DNA from: Eleusine coracana subsp. coracana
Lineage: Eukaryota; Streptophyta; Magnoliopsida; Poales; Poaceae
Direction: 5' to 3'
Assembly (NCBI GenBank): GCA_032690845.1
Contig: CM064424.1
Span: forward strand, 41,553,511 to 41,617,510
Length of the DNA: 64,000 bases
Shown piece after piece: positions 41,888 through 55,237 of this stretch (positions are counted from its first letter, which is position 1; each line of letters begins with the position of its first letter). Both the position numbers and the translations under genes were made by a program. The notes beneath the pieces are model-generated. The model was not told where the DNA came from. It was given only the letters and a program-made list of their open reading frames with translations, and searched no databases.

Positions 41888-44271
41888 ATCTCCCCCTTTT
41901 TGGTGATTGATGACAACACTATCATATCATGATGAAAGATAATAAAAATAAACTCTAGTATATGTCTACATGAACATGTGTCATATACTAGAGGGTTAGT
42001 TCCAACAAATGAAACAATAAACATAGAGAGAGCTCCCCCTAAACATGTGCATATAAAATGTAAAAGAACCTCTCTTCCCCTTTTTGTATCTCTCCCCTCA
42101 ATATATCTCTCCCCCTTTGGCATCAAGCACCGAAAAGGGCAAAATAATACAAAACATGTGCATGGGAGGAACAAATGCATATAAAACAAACGACCAAGGG
42201 GTTCATCATCTATTTATGATCCAAAGGATATGGTTAAAAAACAAAGAATGATGACAAGCATACCTTTGGAGTCACCTTTTATCCACTTTGAGACTAAATA
42301 ATATGAAGCTCAATAAAAAGTAGTCTCAAGATCACAATGATTAGAAAAAATAAATTCCCTCATATGATGAGCATAGATAGATATGCAATAAAATCATATG
42401 CATTTATTATTTAAAGAGCAAGAGGGGAATATAATCTAGGTTGAATTCACTAATCAAACCAATGCAATTTCAACAAGACAAATAACAACATGAATGCATA
42501 CATTTTGATATGTCCATATTATTAATTAATGAGAGACCATATAATACAAAATTCAATAAAATAACTAGTCTCATAGAAATATAGTATAATCTCCCCCTCA
42601 AATCATGCATAGTATAGAATATTCCATGAATACATATGCACTTGACAAATAACAAATAAGAGAGAAATATGTACTCATATCTTAGGTTCAAGAAAGCAAC
42701 CATAATATGGAAGGATTGATATTTAAGAACAATATATGTAAAATCATGCTTTCATGAACCATATGCGAATATATTTTACGCAGCTCACAAAGAAATACAA
42801 ATACATATGCAATGAAAGGTATGTGGATAGTAATTAGATTGGCATAAGAAAAACTCACATACTCATAATTCCATAATGAAGATAGCCACAAGAGATATAC
42901 CACTCGAACTTGATGATTTTTGAATTAGTCATGATATCTCATAATTCATTGCCTACTTTCATCATCTCCATCCTCATTTGTGTAGTCACCATGAATATAA
43001 GGCTACCCATTAATCCATCCACAATATCACTTCACCTCATGAGACTAAGCCAAATATAAGCTTGCAAACACATTTGTATCAACTTCACAAAAAATATAGG
43101 ATAAGATTATCCATGCTCACAATTTGAATGACTTGTGAAGGACAAGCATTTGCCATTAAAAACACATGAGGAGAGTATCGTGCATTTTGCATGTTCATGA
43201 CACATACAAGGATATGATAATAATTAATACATAAATGTCATGATCAAATATTCAAGACTTGATGCATGTCAAGAGATGCTAAGCACATATGCATGCACAT
43301 GATCACCATGGTAAGAAATTTCAAATAAAGCATATGGTAATCAACAAGTCATGATAAATAATATAAGTAACAACACATGACATGTGAGATGGCTTGAAAG
43401 GGATATAAAATAAAAATAAGCCAACTAATCAAGCATATCATGATAAAAGGTAATATTTAGAGTGAACATGATATGAAGCATGCATGTCATATATGTGATG
43501 TGTTGAAAAGATTTGAATAAAACACAAGCCATAATAAGCAACCATATCATGTAAAAATATATAGATTATGGCAACATGATATATGAAACACTTTCAACAT
43601 GGCAAATATAGTGAAAGACACACAAGTCAAGACAAGCATTGCAAACTCCCATAATATGAGATATCTAGAAATGTCGTGATATCAAAATATAACAATAAAC
43701 TCTTCCCAAATATATGCATGGAGACATGATGCAATAAATGAATGAAATTAAATCTAGTTCATTCGGTATTCAAGAGGAGGATTTGGGTATAGTATGATCA
43801 AGAAATATCGCAAGATTGATCCTTGACAAATTAGTTTCACTTGCCAACATTACCTTTTCTCCATATATGAGTTAATTCTCCAAATCCTTTCAAGTCACAT
43901 AGACTCATGATGAGATCCTCAATATTTTCTTGGAGCCATTCAATATGTTCATTATATCCGTGGACTTTCAAATATGTTGATTTTACTCAATGGCTTGCTT
44001 TGTTGATCTTGTAGGCAATCACCTTCATATCATGCTTCTTGAGAATATATTGCCTTCACACTTGTTTATTTTCATTGCATTTGGTACATTTACTTCCCTT
44101 GATCATCATCCACCACAAAGGCACATTTCCTAATACAAGGAGAGAAAACAAAACAACTACCAAAAAGCTTGATAGACATGTTAGACTCATGTACCAAAAA
44201 CATGGTATAGGCTCCCCCTAACATTATGCATACAAGTGATTATTACTTCTTGCAATTATGCACATAATCAT
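41888..44271 (-). other. Copia 3' internal non-coding region with repeated polypurine tracts
   Basis: The tract next to the LTR reads AAAAAGGGGGAGA on minus (41890-41902). Similar AGGGGGAG or AGGGGAG tracts recur near 42032, 42070-42112, 42592 and 44211. The AT-rich rest has no recognisable pol or env-like protein. Confidence 0.65.
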
Positions 44272-44743
44272 TGTTGGGGGATCACCTCGTGGGCCACCCT
44301 TCGAAGACAGTAAAAGTTAAATTGCAAACAGAAATTGAGGCTAACCATCGTTATCTTCACTGTTAACCATAATTTTTTAAGACAGGTACCTTTTGAAGAT
44401 TCCGGAAGAATCAGAACCCTTCCGAAGGGTATACACCCTTCGAAGGGTTCTGAAAAGATCAGAGCCCCCGACCTTCGGGAGACAGGGAGATGGAGCGCTC
44501 GGCGGAGCACGAACCCCCTCGAAGGGGTCCATGGTACCTTCGAAGATTAAAGGGTGTGCCCGAAGCCGAAGGCGTGCAAGGCATGCTGTAGGGACACGCG
44601 GCACCAGCACACTCAGTGACGTGCGGATCAAGGAAGGGCATCGGCAATGCTTAAAAGATTAGCCTACCCTTTATGACCATTTTGTACCGTATATTTAGGG
44701 AATATAGTGGGTAATTAGGGGCAAAATGGTCATGACACCAACA
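44272..44743 (+). repeat. 5' LTR of the inner Gypsy element (472 bp)
   Basis: Starts TGTTGGGGGATC and ends GACACCAACA, giving the inverted hexamer TGTTGG/CCAACA. It is followed after one base by the PBS TGGCGCCCACC. It contains several CTTCGAAGGG words. The five bases to its left (ATCAT) would be the TSD, but the right copy is lost. Confidence 0.85.
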
Positions 44744-44783
44744 GTGGCGCCCACCATGTTGTAAGCTCGTATACCAGCTCACG

Positions 44784-46500
44784 ATGACTCAACTCCCAGG
44801 ACCATTACCATCGAGCGGTGTCGCATCAGCTCGAGGCAACACCCCTGGAGACCCGCAACTGACCGATGACCAATCCACCTCGCAAGTAACAAAAGAAAAC
44901 ACCCCCGAGGCGCAACCATTGCAGCCAGATGCGGCTGTTGACCTGGAAGACTCAACACGATGCCCCGAGCAGCCCTAAAGCTCAACCCCCCCCCCCCCCC
45001 CCCCCCGTAAGCTGCACCCCAACCTCAATGACAGCATTGCAGGAGATGGAATTGCTAGCCCAAAAAGCTGAGCACCTCAAGAAGCTCAGGCAGCAACTGC
45101 TGCAAGAGCAGGAGTTAAGAAACAAAGCACTAGCAGAAAGAGAAAAAGCCATACAAGGAAAGGAGTACATAGCTTAACTCCGACTAAAAAATCTCCAACT
45201 CGCCAAAGAGGTCGAAGAACTCCAAAAAACCATTGGCAGAACAAACTGTCAAGAAGCAAGCCCAGCGCCCGAAGCTCATCCACACGTCGAGCAAAGAGAG
45301 CCATCGTTACCCACAGACGTGCTACTAGTGCGGAGGGCAGCCATAATCGACAAAGACTCACCTCTCTCTGAAGGGTTGCAGAGAGCACCCTACCCACCAC
45401 ACTTCAGAATGATACCACTAGCCAAGTTCAAAGGAAGCTCTGACCCAAGGCAATTCCTCATGAGTTACGAGGCGGCAATTGTGTCAGCAGGAGGAGACGA
45501 AGGAACTCTAGCAAAAGCCTTCGTATGTGTTCTCGAAGAATCCGCACTAAATTGGTATTTCAATCTACCCCCGGGATCATTATACAACTGGGAAAACATC
45601 AGGGACAAAGTTATCACAAGTTTCCGAGGATTCCGCACCATCATGGAACCATCACATGAGCTTCTGAACATCGCCCTGCAAGAGAATGAGCTGCTGCACG
45701 ATTACTTCGAGCCCAAGCACCAAGCATAACGGACGAAGCTGCAATAAGCTTAGTACTTCGAGGCATGCGAGCATGCCAAATGTCATCCTACTACGTGTGA
45801 ATACCCCCACGCACGATGCAAACATTATGCACAAAATTTGAAGAGTATAGCAGATCAGATGTGGATTACAAAAGGCGCAAGCAAAGCCAGAGCAAAAATC
45901 GTAACCAAACCCACACCGAGGGCTCTTATCAAGAAAGGCAACACAGAAAGCTAAGGCCGCCCCCCGAACAAGCACCATTGTTTGTAGGGGACATCAAAGA
46001 GGACAAACAAGATTATAGCACCAAGAACAACCGCAACAATGATTACAGAGAAAGCAACTATCGAGGTTGTGGCAGAGGCCGAAGCGCACCAAGCCAAAAC
46101 CGTCAAGCCAGAAAACCATATTGCCTCTATTGTGGAGAGGATAAGGGCATAAAACTTCCACTTGCCTCAAAGCAAAAGAGATTCAAGAAAGAATGGAAGC
46201 AGAGAAGAAAATACCAGCACAAACAAAAGCCATCAATTACACATCGCCAAACCCATGGCCCCAACAACCCTATCCGCAACCCACACAAATCAACTACCAT
46301 TACCCAAACACCCACCATCAGCCATACACACCATCCCCATACTTCAACACGACCCACCCAATACAACCCCCAAACCACTATATGCAACCGAGACAATCAA
46401 ACCAGCAATCACCAGCAAACTAAGAGCAACAGAGGCAAAAACAAGAGCCATTGCAAGTATCTCAGTCCAAGCCGGAGCCTAACCCGAACCAAGCCACAAC
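44784..46500 (+). pseudogene. Inner Gypsy gag
   Basis: ATG at 44784, an early frameshift around the C-run at 44987-45006, a coiled charged segment (QEMELLAQKAEHLKKLRQQL), then the Retrotrans_gag core at 45400-45720 (KFKGSSDPRQFLMSYEAAI, ESALNWYFNLPPGS, WENIRDKVITSFRGF). A knuckle remnant (CLYCGEDKG) near 46120 loses its His/Cys half through a frameshift. Gag forms the particle that packages the element's RNA. Confidence 0.82.
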
Positions 46501-46588
46501 ATTTCTAGTACAAGGATTCATTGGAATGATATGTGGGGGGTCATCCTCAAACTTCGAGAACAAAAGAAGAAGAAGGGACCATTTCTGA

Positions 46589-49500
46589 ATGGTAAATAGT
46601 GTTTTCACCGAGGGACCAATTATCAAGTCAAAATGGTCCCATATTCCCATCACCTTCATCGAAGCCGACCTCAACCTTAAAGCTTACCCACACGTCAACG
46701 CATTCATAATCGAAGCCCACATCCACACTTGGATGGTCAGCAAAGTTCTGATAGACAATGGAAGCCAGGTAGATATACTATTCATAAATGCCTTCGAGCA
46801 AATGGGCCTCAGCAAAAGCTCCCTGCAACCATCGAACATTCCACTTATAGGTTTTGGAGGGAAGAGAATCACACCCATGGGCACGGTCTGTCTCCCAGTA
46901 TCATTCGGCAACACTCAAAACCCTCGAACATAGTACGTAACATTCGACATCGTGGACCTCTGCCACCCATTCAACGTCATATTTGGCCGAGGTACAATCA
47001 ACACATTCGAGGCAGCTATCCATAGTGTCTACCTATGTATGAAGATCCCAGTCGCCGGGGGAGTCATCACAGTCAATGGAAATCAACAAATGGCAAGAGA
47101 CATAGAGAAAGGTTACGCACCAGGAGAAAGAAATTGCAATAACATAGAAGTATTCAGTCAAGAGCAGCTAGAAGAAAAGGAAAGAGCCAGAAAGGCTCGG
47201 GAGCAACATGAGATCAATGCAAAAGAAGAGGCACACTGCCTCGACAAGCAAAGAATCGCAGTCTAGCCAGATGAAAAAACCAAAAAAGTACTCCTCGATG
47301 AACAAGTATTGGGGCAATTCATCACAATGGGATCGGGGCTAAGTTCAGAGGAAGAGAAAGAGTTACTAACATTCCTCGGCAAAAACAAAGATGTATTCAC
47401 TTGGTCCTCGGTAGACCTCGAAGGAGTGGATAGAAGCATCATAGAACACAAGTTAGAAATTGATGCAACTGCCAAACCAATGAAACAGAGGCTCAGAAAA
47501 ATGTCGGATGAAAAAACAGAAGCCATCAAAGCAAAAGTACAGCGTCTGCTTGATGCCTCTATCATTCGTGAAGTCAAGTACCCATGCTGGCTAGCAAACT
47601 GTGTTATGGTGAGGAAAAAGAATGGAAAGTGGAGAATGTGCATAGATTTCACCGACCTCAATAATGCCTGCCCCAAAGACGATTTCCCACTACCCCAAAT
47701 TGACAAGATTGTGGATGCGGCAGCCGGAAGTGAGCTGCTATCACTGCTGGACTGTTTCTCAGGCTATCATCAAATCTGGCTCAGGAAGGAGGATGAGGAA
47801 AAAACAAGTTTCATTACACCCTTCAGCACATACTGTTTTGTAAGGATGCCCGAAGGATTAAAGAATGCTGGTCCTTCATTCTGCCGTATGACTCAGAAGG
47901 CTTTCGAATCACAGTTTGGAAAAAGTGTGCATGCCTATGTGGATGACATCATCATAGCAAGTAAGAAAAAGGGTAACCACATATCAGACTTGGCCGAAAC
48001 ATTCACAAACCTTCGAGCAGCAAGGCTAAAGCTAAACCCAGAAAAGTGCGTGTTCGGAATCTGGAGAGGAAAAGTGCTCGGTTGCCTCGTATCAGCTAAG
48101 GGCATAGAAGCTAACCCCGACAAAATTAAAACAATTACCCAAATGCAAGAGCCCAAGAGCAGAAAAGATGTGCAGAAGCTCACAGGCAGAATGGCAGCTT
48201 TGAATTGATTCATATCAAGATCAGTTGAGCGAAGCCTGCCATTCTTCCAAACACTTCGAGGAGCCCAACCCTTCGAGTGGGGCCCAGAGCAGCAAAAAGC
48301 CTTCGCAGATCTAAAAGACTACCTCCAAAGACAATCAAAACTAACCAACCCAGAGCCGAGGGCTATGCTACTATTATACGTCGCCGCATCCCATTCGGCG
48401 GTCAGTGCAGTTCTTGTGCAAGAGAAAAAAATCACCAAAATAGTCAAGGGAGAACCCAAAGAGCTCTTAGCACAATTTTCAGTATACTATGTTAGCGAAG
48501 CACTATCTGGCTCTAAAACGTTTTACTCCGAGATGGAGAAAATTGCATACGCAGTAGTAATGGCCTCCAGAAAGTTGAGGCATTACTTCGAAGCTCATCA
48601 CACTAAAGTACTTACTGACCAACCGCTCAATGAGATATTTGGCAACCGTGAAGTTTTGGGTACTATCGGTAAATGGGCCATGGAGCTCTCGGAGCACATA
48701 GTAGATTTTGAGAAACGAAGTGCAATCAAGTTTCAAGTACTCGCCGATTTCATAGCAGATTGGACGGCCACATAGCACGCCGGAAACCAAACATTCTCGG
48801 AGCCAGTGTGGACAGCTCATTGTGATGGAGCTTGGGGACAAGCAGGGGCAGGCATAGCGGCCATAATCACTTCGCCCGAAGGCGTGAAAATGAGATACGC
48901 CGCAAGGCTCGAGTTCAGTAACAAAACAGACAAATGCACCAACAATATAGCAGAATATGAGGCAGTGCTCCCAGCACTCAAGAAACTCAAAGCACTCAGA
49001 ATCCAGAGATGTAGAGTGAAAACTAATTCCAAAATTGTCGCCAGCCAGCATGATAAGGAAATCACAATCTGGGATTCCCGGCCTGAGAAATACCATAGCA
49101 TTGTTCGAAGCATGGAAAAATACTTCAAGGGCTTTGACATACAGTACATCAAAAGAAAATTCAACACAGAGGCAGATGAGCTTGCAAAAATAGCTGCAAA
49201 GCAAGACTCGATGCCGCAAGACGTGTCCTTTCGAACAATCACTAAGCCTTCGATCAAATCAGCCCTCCAAGATCCCAAACAAATCCACGTGGTGACCAGT
49301 GAGGATTGGAGATCCCAAATCATTGCATACCTTCAAGGGTTTTACGAGCCAGATACCAAGTCAGAAGCAGAAAGAATGCAGCAGAGAGCTAGGAATTACA
49401 AAATCATCGAGGGAATACTCTACAAGTCCGGAGTATGTACCCCATTGCTCAAATGCATTATCCAAGCGGAGGGCGTAGAACTACTCGGCAAAATCCACGA

Positions 49501-50452
49501 GGGTATATGTGGAGCACACATCAGGTCTCGACCCCTAGCGGCAAAAGCAGTAAGGCAAGGTTTCTATTGGCCATCAATGATCAAAGACGCTGTAGAAGTG
49601 GTAACCAAATGCGAAGCCTGCCAAAAGATATCAAACAAACAATCAGCACCTTCGCAGCCAACGCAACTCATAGCACCATCATAGCCTCTTTAGCGTTGGG
49701 GAATAGACATCGTTGGACCTCAGCCCACAGCCCCCGGGAATTACAGATGGGCAGTTGTAGCCCTCGAATACTTCACCAAATGGATCGAAGCAAAACCAAT
49801 CACAAATATATCAGCCGTAACAATAAAAAAATTCTTTTGGCAAACATAATCTGCCGCTTCGGAGTCCCAAGAGACATAACCGTGGACAACGAAAAATAGT
49901 TTGAAAATGATATGTTCAAGGAATTCTGTCACGCCATTGGAACCAAGGTTGACTTCGCATCAGTATATCATCCCCAATCGAACGGAGCCGTCGAGCGGGC
50001 AAACAGTCTCATATTCAAAGCAATCAAAAGGATACTCCTCGTTGACAAGAGCAACCAGCTATTCACCATTCAGGTTACTCTATGGGGAGGAAGCAGTAAA
50101 TCGCGAAGAAATTTATCATCAAAGCCCAAGAACAACAAACACGAGGCCACCGCAGCCCTCAGAGGTAGAGTCAAAGGACCTCATGGAGGTCGACAGACTG
50201 GAAGCAGCTACCAACCTTGACAAATATCAAATGGAAACACGCAACTGGAGAGACAAGAAGGTTCTACCCCGAGGATATGTAGCAGGAGATCTAGTCCTAC
50301 TCCGAAGCCTAAAAACAGAAAGCAAAGGGAAACTAGATCCCAAATGGGAAGGCCCATACATCGTAGTGAGGTCAAGCAGACCCGGAGCATACAGACTCAA
50401 AAATTCGCAAGGACAAGAGTTGCCACACTCCTGGAATGCGGACAACCTTTGA
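46589..50452 (+). pseudogene. Inner Gypsy pol (PR, RT, RNase H, aRNase H, integrase)
   Basis: Order: protease (VLIDNGSQVDILF, about 46747); RT 47309-48208 with KKNGKWRMCIDFTDLNNACP and the intact catalytic YVDDIIIAS at about 47937; connection/RNase H to 48775 (AVSAVLVQ, TDQPLNEIFGNREVLGT); second RNase H from 48806 (HCDGAWGQAGAGIAAI, NNIAEYEAV); integrase zinc region (KIHEGICGAHIRSRPLAAKA, CEACQ) and core (DIVGPQP, TVDNEK, NGAVERANS, giving D-D-E), with a C-terminal part ending NADNL at 50449. Stops or shifts at about 46933, 47265, 48208, 48775, 49684 and 50050. Not functional, although the RT motif itself is intact. Confidence 0.88.
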
Positions 50453-50834
50453 AAGTTCTACACCTAGGGAAGCAACACCCAACACATGTAAACAGCCAAG
50501 CATAAAACAAAATTATAAGTGCTACCTTGAGCCTAGCAGTTAGCTTTACTTTCCAAACATTCCTTTCCTCAAATTGTAAAAGGGACCGTACTCTTTTCCT
50601 CACAAGGGGAACCTTTTGCAGGGGTGAGGTTTTTAACGAGGCGGATCCTATGTGAACCCCAGCTAAATCTATAAAGCTGCCTTCCCCAATGCGGAAAACT
50701 TTGCTCAGCAGAGCGCGTCGAAACAACTCCCCAACATGGAGATTGTGATATTCGACAAAAGAGCAAAAAGCTCCCAAAACATAGCTACTGCGCGGATTAA
50801 AGCTCGAAGAGCTAAAAACCGCACAGTCAGCTAA

Positions 50835-51243
50835 CTTAGCGCAAAAATGCTAAGGGGCTCGCTGCAGCCCAGACCCATCAAAGGGTTCATACAAAAGCCT
50901 CGCCCTAAGCACTTCGAGGGGGAGGGTGGCATTTTTCAAAAAACTTAGCGCAAAAAAGCTAAGGGGCTCGCTGCAGCCCAGACCCATCGAAGGGTTCATA
51001 CAAAAACCTCGCCCCAAGCACTTCGAGGGGGAGGGTGGCGTTTTTCATAAAACTTAGTGCAAAAAAGCTAAGGGGCTCGTTGCAGCCTAGACCCATCAAA
51101 GGGTACATACAAAAACCTTGCCCCAAGCACTTCAAGGGGGAGGGTGGCGTTTTTTAAAAAACTTAGCGCAAAAATACTAAGGGGCTCGCTACAGCCCAGA
51201 CCCATCGAAGGGTTCATACAAAAGCCTCGCCCCAAGCACAACT
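50835..51243 (+). repeat. 109-bp tandem repeat, 3.75 copies
   Basis: Copies start at 50835, 50944, 51053 and 51162 with CTTAG-GCAAAAA-GCTAAGG, then GGCTCG-TGCAGCC, ACCCATCGAAGGG, GCACTTCGAGGGGGAGGGTGG. The array lies just after integrase, between pol and the antisense ORF. Confidence 0.92.
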
Positions 51244-52558
51244 TAGCAAAAAGGGACGACGCACAACTCGCCAAGATATCAACCATTCACAAGTTTCTTC
51301 AAAAAAGCATACAACAGAGCCGTATAGTCAAAAATCATAATCCACAGGCTCCTTCTTTACAACAACCCCAGACGCTAAAAGCTGGGGAAACAACACAGAT
51401 CACTCATCCACGCTATAACCAGGCGGAGAAGGACCCAACTCGCTCCTCAGGATGCTAGTTCCACCTATACTGGAACCACCTGCTACCCCGCACTGTGTCT
51501 TCGACAAAATTTCAAGTTGTTGAGCCTTTAGCAGAGCACTAATAGACTGCTTAGCCACAACACGCCGAGGTCGCTGAACTCGAGGCGTAGGAGCATCGAG
51601 CGCAACTTCAGGCTGCGGACCAGCTCACGATGTAGCCAAACCCTCGTCACATAAACGTGACGATAGGAAACCACCCAACTTGCGAGCGTTAGTCAGGCGA
51701 ACACCCCCGGAGGTGCCACATGCCACACTCAAACCAATATTTCGATGATCACGCCAACTGCTGGAGCAAGAATCGGCACGACAGCGTCCTTTTCTTGACT
51801 CCAAGGATTGGGATGGATGCCCGAACAAGTGAGAATAACTCCCCACACATACCACTCCAGCGTCCAGTGTAACAACGCCTTCTGCCCCAGAATTAGATTG
51901 GTCCCGACTCTGCGCCTCCTCAGCCGCATCTGCTACGTCTATCGCTTCAAAGTCTTAAACTGACTTCGGAACTACTAACGATAACAATTGCATTACACTC
52001 ATTAAACACATTCGAAGGCAAAGAGTCATTCAAACAACCAAGAATACACATCGCAGAAGATTCACTTGAAGAAGTATCTTCGGTACGCTGCGCAGGCGAC
52101 TCTGCAGGCACCTGCGCAGGCGACTCTGCAGGCACCTGCGCAGGTCCAAAAGCAAGCGTTAATAATCATTTTGTACAAAATCACCTATTACAAAAATCAG
52201 CCTCCCCACGCTCAGCCTAGAAATATCGCCCAAAAAGCAGGGTGCAAGGCAAAACCAAGCTCTAAACCTCGTGCTGAGCTTGAGCGTCATCTTTTCCGGC
52301 CTTCTCCTGAGTTGAAGGTTCATGGTCCGCCGGGATAGAGGTAGCAACCTGGGCAGCCTTACGAGCCTGGACATATAGCAAGCAAAAGAGTCACACACGA
52401 AGCCAACCAACAAGTTCAAAAGAATGCAATAAAAACAAAATTGGTACCTGGGCAAGCCTCTCAACCATGACCCGCCGTGCAGCCTCGCGCCCATGATCGC
52501 GCCAAAACCTGATAGCAAGACGTTTGGCGGCTGCGAGGGCATCATTGGACAAGTTATC
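51244..52558. other. Inner Gypsy spacer and end of the antisense region
   Basis: No confident domain. A small direct repeat GGCGACTCTGCAGGCACCTG (52096 and 52120) is present. Weak minus-strand frames probably continue the antisense ORF. Confidence 0.4.
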
Positions 52559-55237
52559 TCAAGCATCGGTGCCGATCGGAAAATCCCGTTTGCTTATATC
52601 ATGGAAGTGGTCACAGCCCAGGCGCTCCAATAGCCCAAAGGCGGCCTCCGCAGTATGAAGCGAGCCAAAATTACTGCGCTTATCCATGACCCCGGGGAGC
52701 GTGGTGATTTCAGCCTCCAGCCACTTAAAAAAGGATTCTTCAAAAACCTCCGAACCATCAGTCAAGGACATAGGCTTCGCTCCAACATAGCCCAGCGCCT
52801 CACGATAACTATGGTGAGCGGACATCGCCCGAGCCACGAAGCCATAGTTACGGGTAGCGGCCGTGTGGATCAAAGCCTTATTCTCCTCCGCAAGAGACGT
52901 GACTTTCGATTCAGCAGCTTCGAGGCGGCTCGCACTCTCTTTCAACCCAGCCACCCCAGCCCACAGAGCTTCAACTCATTCTTAGCCTGCGCTGCAGCAA
53001 GGTTGGCTTGGTCTCGCGCCTCCTTGAGAGAAGCAACGTCCTTCTTTAGCGCGGCATTTTCTGTGGCGTAGGAGTCCTTCACATCCCTCAGAGACGTGAA
53101 CTCTTGAGCAGACCGTTCAGCAGCCACGCACGCAAAGGTATAAGCCTGGAGCACAAGGAAAACATAATAAGGAAGAAAGCTCATCACAATCGAAGTCAAC
53201 AAAAACCAAAGAATCAACTCACATGTTGTAGAATATGCACAAGGTTAACTCACAGATTTTGGGTTTCAAACCCTTCCGCCCCGGAAGCAATCAACTCTTT
53301 CAGAGCAGAACACAACTCTGCCCATGCAGCAGGGTTGAAAAAATCCTCAGCATTAAAAAAATGCAACGAACCCATCCCACCCTAAACTCGGCCGGTACCA
53401 TCCATAGCCGAACAACTCGAGGAAGCCCCAACTTCATTCCGAGCGGGGGGGGGGGGTTGCTCTTTCCGACCAACCAAGGCATCGACAAGTTCTGCATCCG
53501 CGCACTGGTCTCTGAAAATCATGGGCGAAGATCTCGAAGGGGAGAGCACAGTGTCGGCCCTGTCCTGGGGGGGGGGGGGGAGAAACAGCAGCCACGACAG
53601 CAGCTCCTTCTTCATCATCATCACTGCCGAAGGCATCCGCCATAGCCCCAGCTTCTACCAGAGTCCCCACAGCATGAAATCCAGGAGCGGAGGACTCCAA
53701 AGAATCACGATGAGGCACGGCTACGCTTCAAAGCTCCGGTAGCAACGACGGTTTCTTCCCGTTTCCTCTTAAGCGCCCCACCCTCGGCCTGAATTGGGCC
53801 AGAAACAGGGGCCTTACCTTTTCCTCTTTTACCCTTCCCTGTCCTGATTGCCTCAGAGCCGGTATTGCCAGGGGCCCGGTTCCGCTTAGCACGAGGGCCA
53901 GGCACCACCCGATCGGGGTAAGCAATCCCAGCCAGAGTAAGCACACAGTTGAGTCGTCCGCTGTGCGAAGTCCTCTCGCGAGTATACTTATCCTCCTCGT
54001 AGGTGTATGGGCCAACCACTGATTCACCAGCAGCAATCAGAAAATCCAAGAAGGCTTCATCTTCAAGCCACGCTTGTCCATCGGGACTTCGGGAAAAGGA
54101 ATTTTAATCTCAGTCCTCGTAGGTATCCTCTTCTCAATGAAGCCCGGGATCTTGCATTTCTTGCTCAAAGGCCACATATTGGCAGCAATGAACTCTTCGA
54201 CAAGATCACGACCACTGGAATTATAAGTGGCTACGCGAAAGGCCGAATCATTCTTGCACCCTTTAGGTACCCGCCCATCCACAGATCGGGGGCGGCATGG
54301 CACAAGCAGCAAAGCCAGGGGAAAGACCTCAGCTTCCTCCCCATCGGCAACCACAGTCTCTAAAGGAACTTTAACATACAGCCACCCTTCGTGCCATTTG
54401 TCCCCCCAGCGGTTCTGGCTGCACTTCACAAACTGGTCAGTCCCCCGAAAATGAGGCACGAAGGTAACACACCCAAACTCTGCCTCATGCATCACACCAT
54501 CAATCTTTATAAGCTTCGGCTGGTAATGGGCGCAGTAATATTTGTGGAACACCTCAATGTCAGGCTGTCCCTTATAGCTTAGCATCCCCCAAACAAACTT
54601 GCTAAGCATAGCTATACCGCTTGGGCTTATATGATGCAGTTGCACATTGAATCGATCCAACACTTCCCCCAAAAAAAGACGAGCAAGGGAAGCGTAGCCC
54701 AGTGGTGAAGTGCTCCTCGAAGACCACAGCTTCGTCTTGGCGAGGGGCGGGAATATCCTCCTGCCTGGGCAACCGTGCATCAGCAGTAGCGAAACAGCCC
54801 AAGTCCATGAGACGTGTAATGGTGGCGCGTTTCACTCGTGACCGGCCAAACACCAAAGTTCGAGGCCTCTCACCATCACCTTCTTTGCCTTTCCCCTTCC
54901 GAGCCTTATGCTGATCCAAGTTCTCAATCGAAAGTAATTCATCGATGTCAACTTCGACATCTTCCAAATTTTCTTCAAGAGGGTCAGAGCCTCGAACACG
55001 GCGACTCGAGCCTTGAGCCTGAGTGTCGGCAGCAAGCCTGCCCTCACCGCAAGGATGAAACTCTTCATCTTCTTCATCCTCCTCTTCGTCTTCACCCTCT
55101 TCCTCGACCCCTTCTTCATCGTCTTCCTCCCCCTCCTCGGCACCCTCTTTCATTGTCGTCTCATCATCTTGAGTTTGTACTAATAGGACTTTGTCACCTT
55201 CATGATAAATAAAGTAAGTCATATTTGCTCCCTCCAC
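52559..55237 (-). pseudogene. Antisense gypsy-type ORF (PF04195-like) of the inner Gypsy
   Basis: On minus from about 55237: a very acidic region (EEGEEDDEEGVEEEGEDEEE), then the globular part resembling the putative gypsy-type transposon domain (SLARLFLGEVLDRFNVQLHH, HISPSGIAMLSKFVW, WHEGWLYVKVPL, 54780-54037). A basic/low-complexity stretch with a C12-type run near 53570 follows, then a long coiled-coil tail (KESASRLEAAESKVTSLAEE) and the conserved end (AAFGLLERLGCDHFHDISKR) at 52559-52954. Several frameshifts. The role of this ORF in Tat elements is not established. Confidence 0.7.

Larger units (their letters stand above)
44272..55230 (+). mobile_element. Inner Tat-lineage Gypsy retrotransposon, 3' LTR missing
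   Basis: 5' LTR 44272-44743, PBS TGGCGCCCACC from 44745, gag, protease, RT, RNase H, a second RNase H, integrase, 109-bp tandem repeats and a long antisense coding region. The second, archaeal-type RNase H between RNase H and integrase marks the Tat lineage. No 3' LTR can be found: the element passes into Copia sequence at about 55150-55240. All coding parts carry stops. Confidence 0.85.

Noticed and set aside
44687..44700. TATA box of the inner Gypsy LTR (GTATATTTAG)
   Set aside because: It would leave only about 45 bp for R and U5 of the LTR, too little to be convincing.
48503..49323. Minus-strand frames of 168-238 codons opposite the RNase H/integrase region
   Set aside because: Antisense shadows of the Gypsy pol; no independent motif.
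50835..51243. CRISPR-like array
   Set aside because: Regular 109-bp units without distinct spacers; a simple tandem repeat within a plant retrotransposon.
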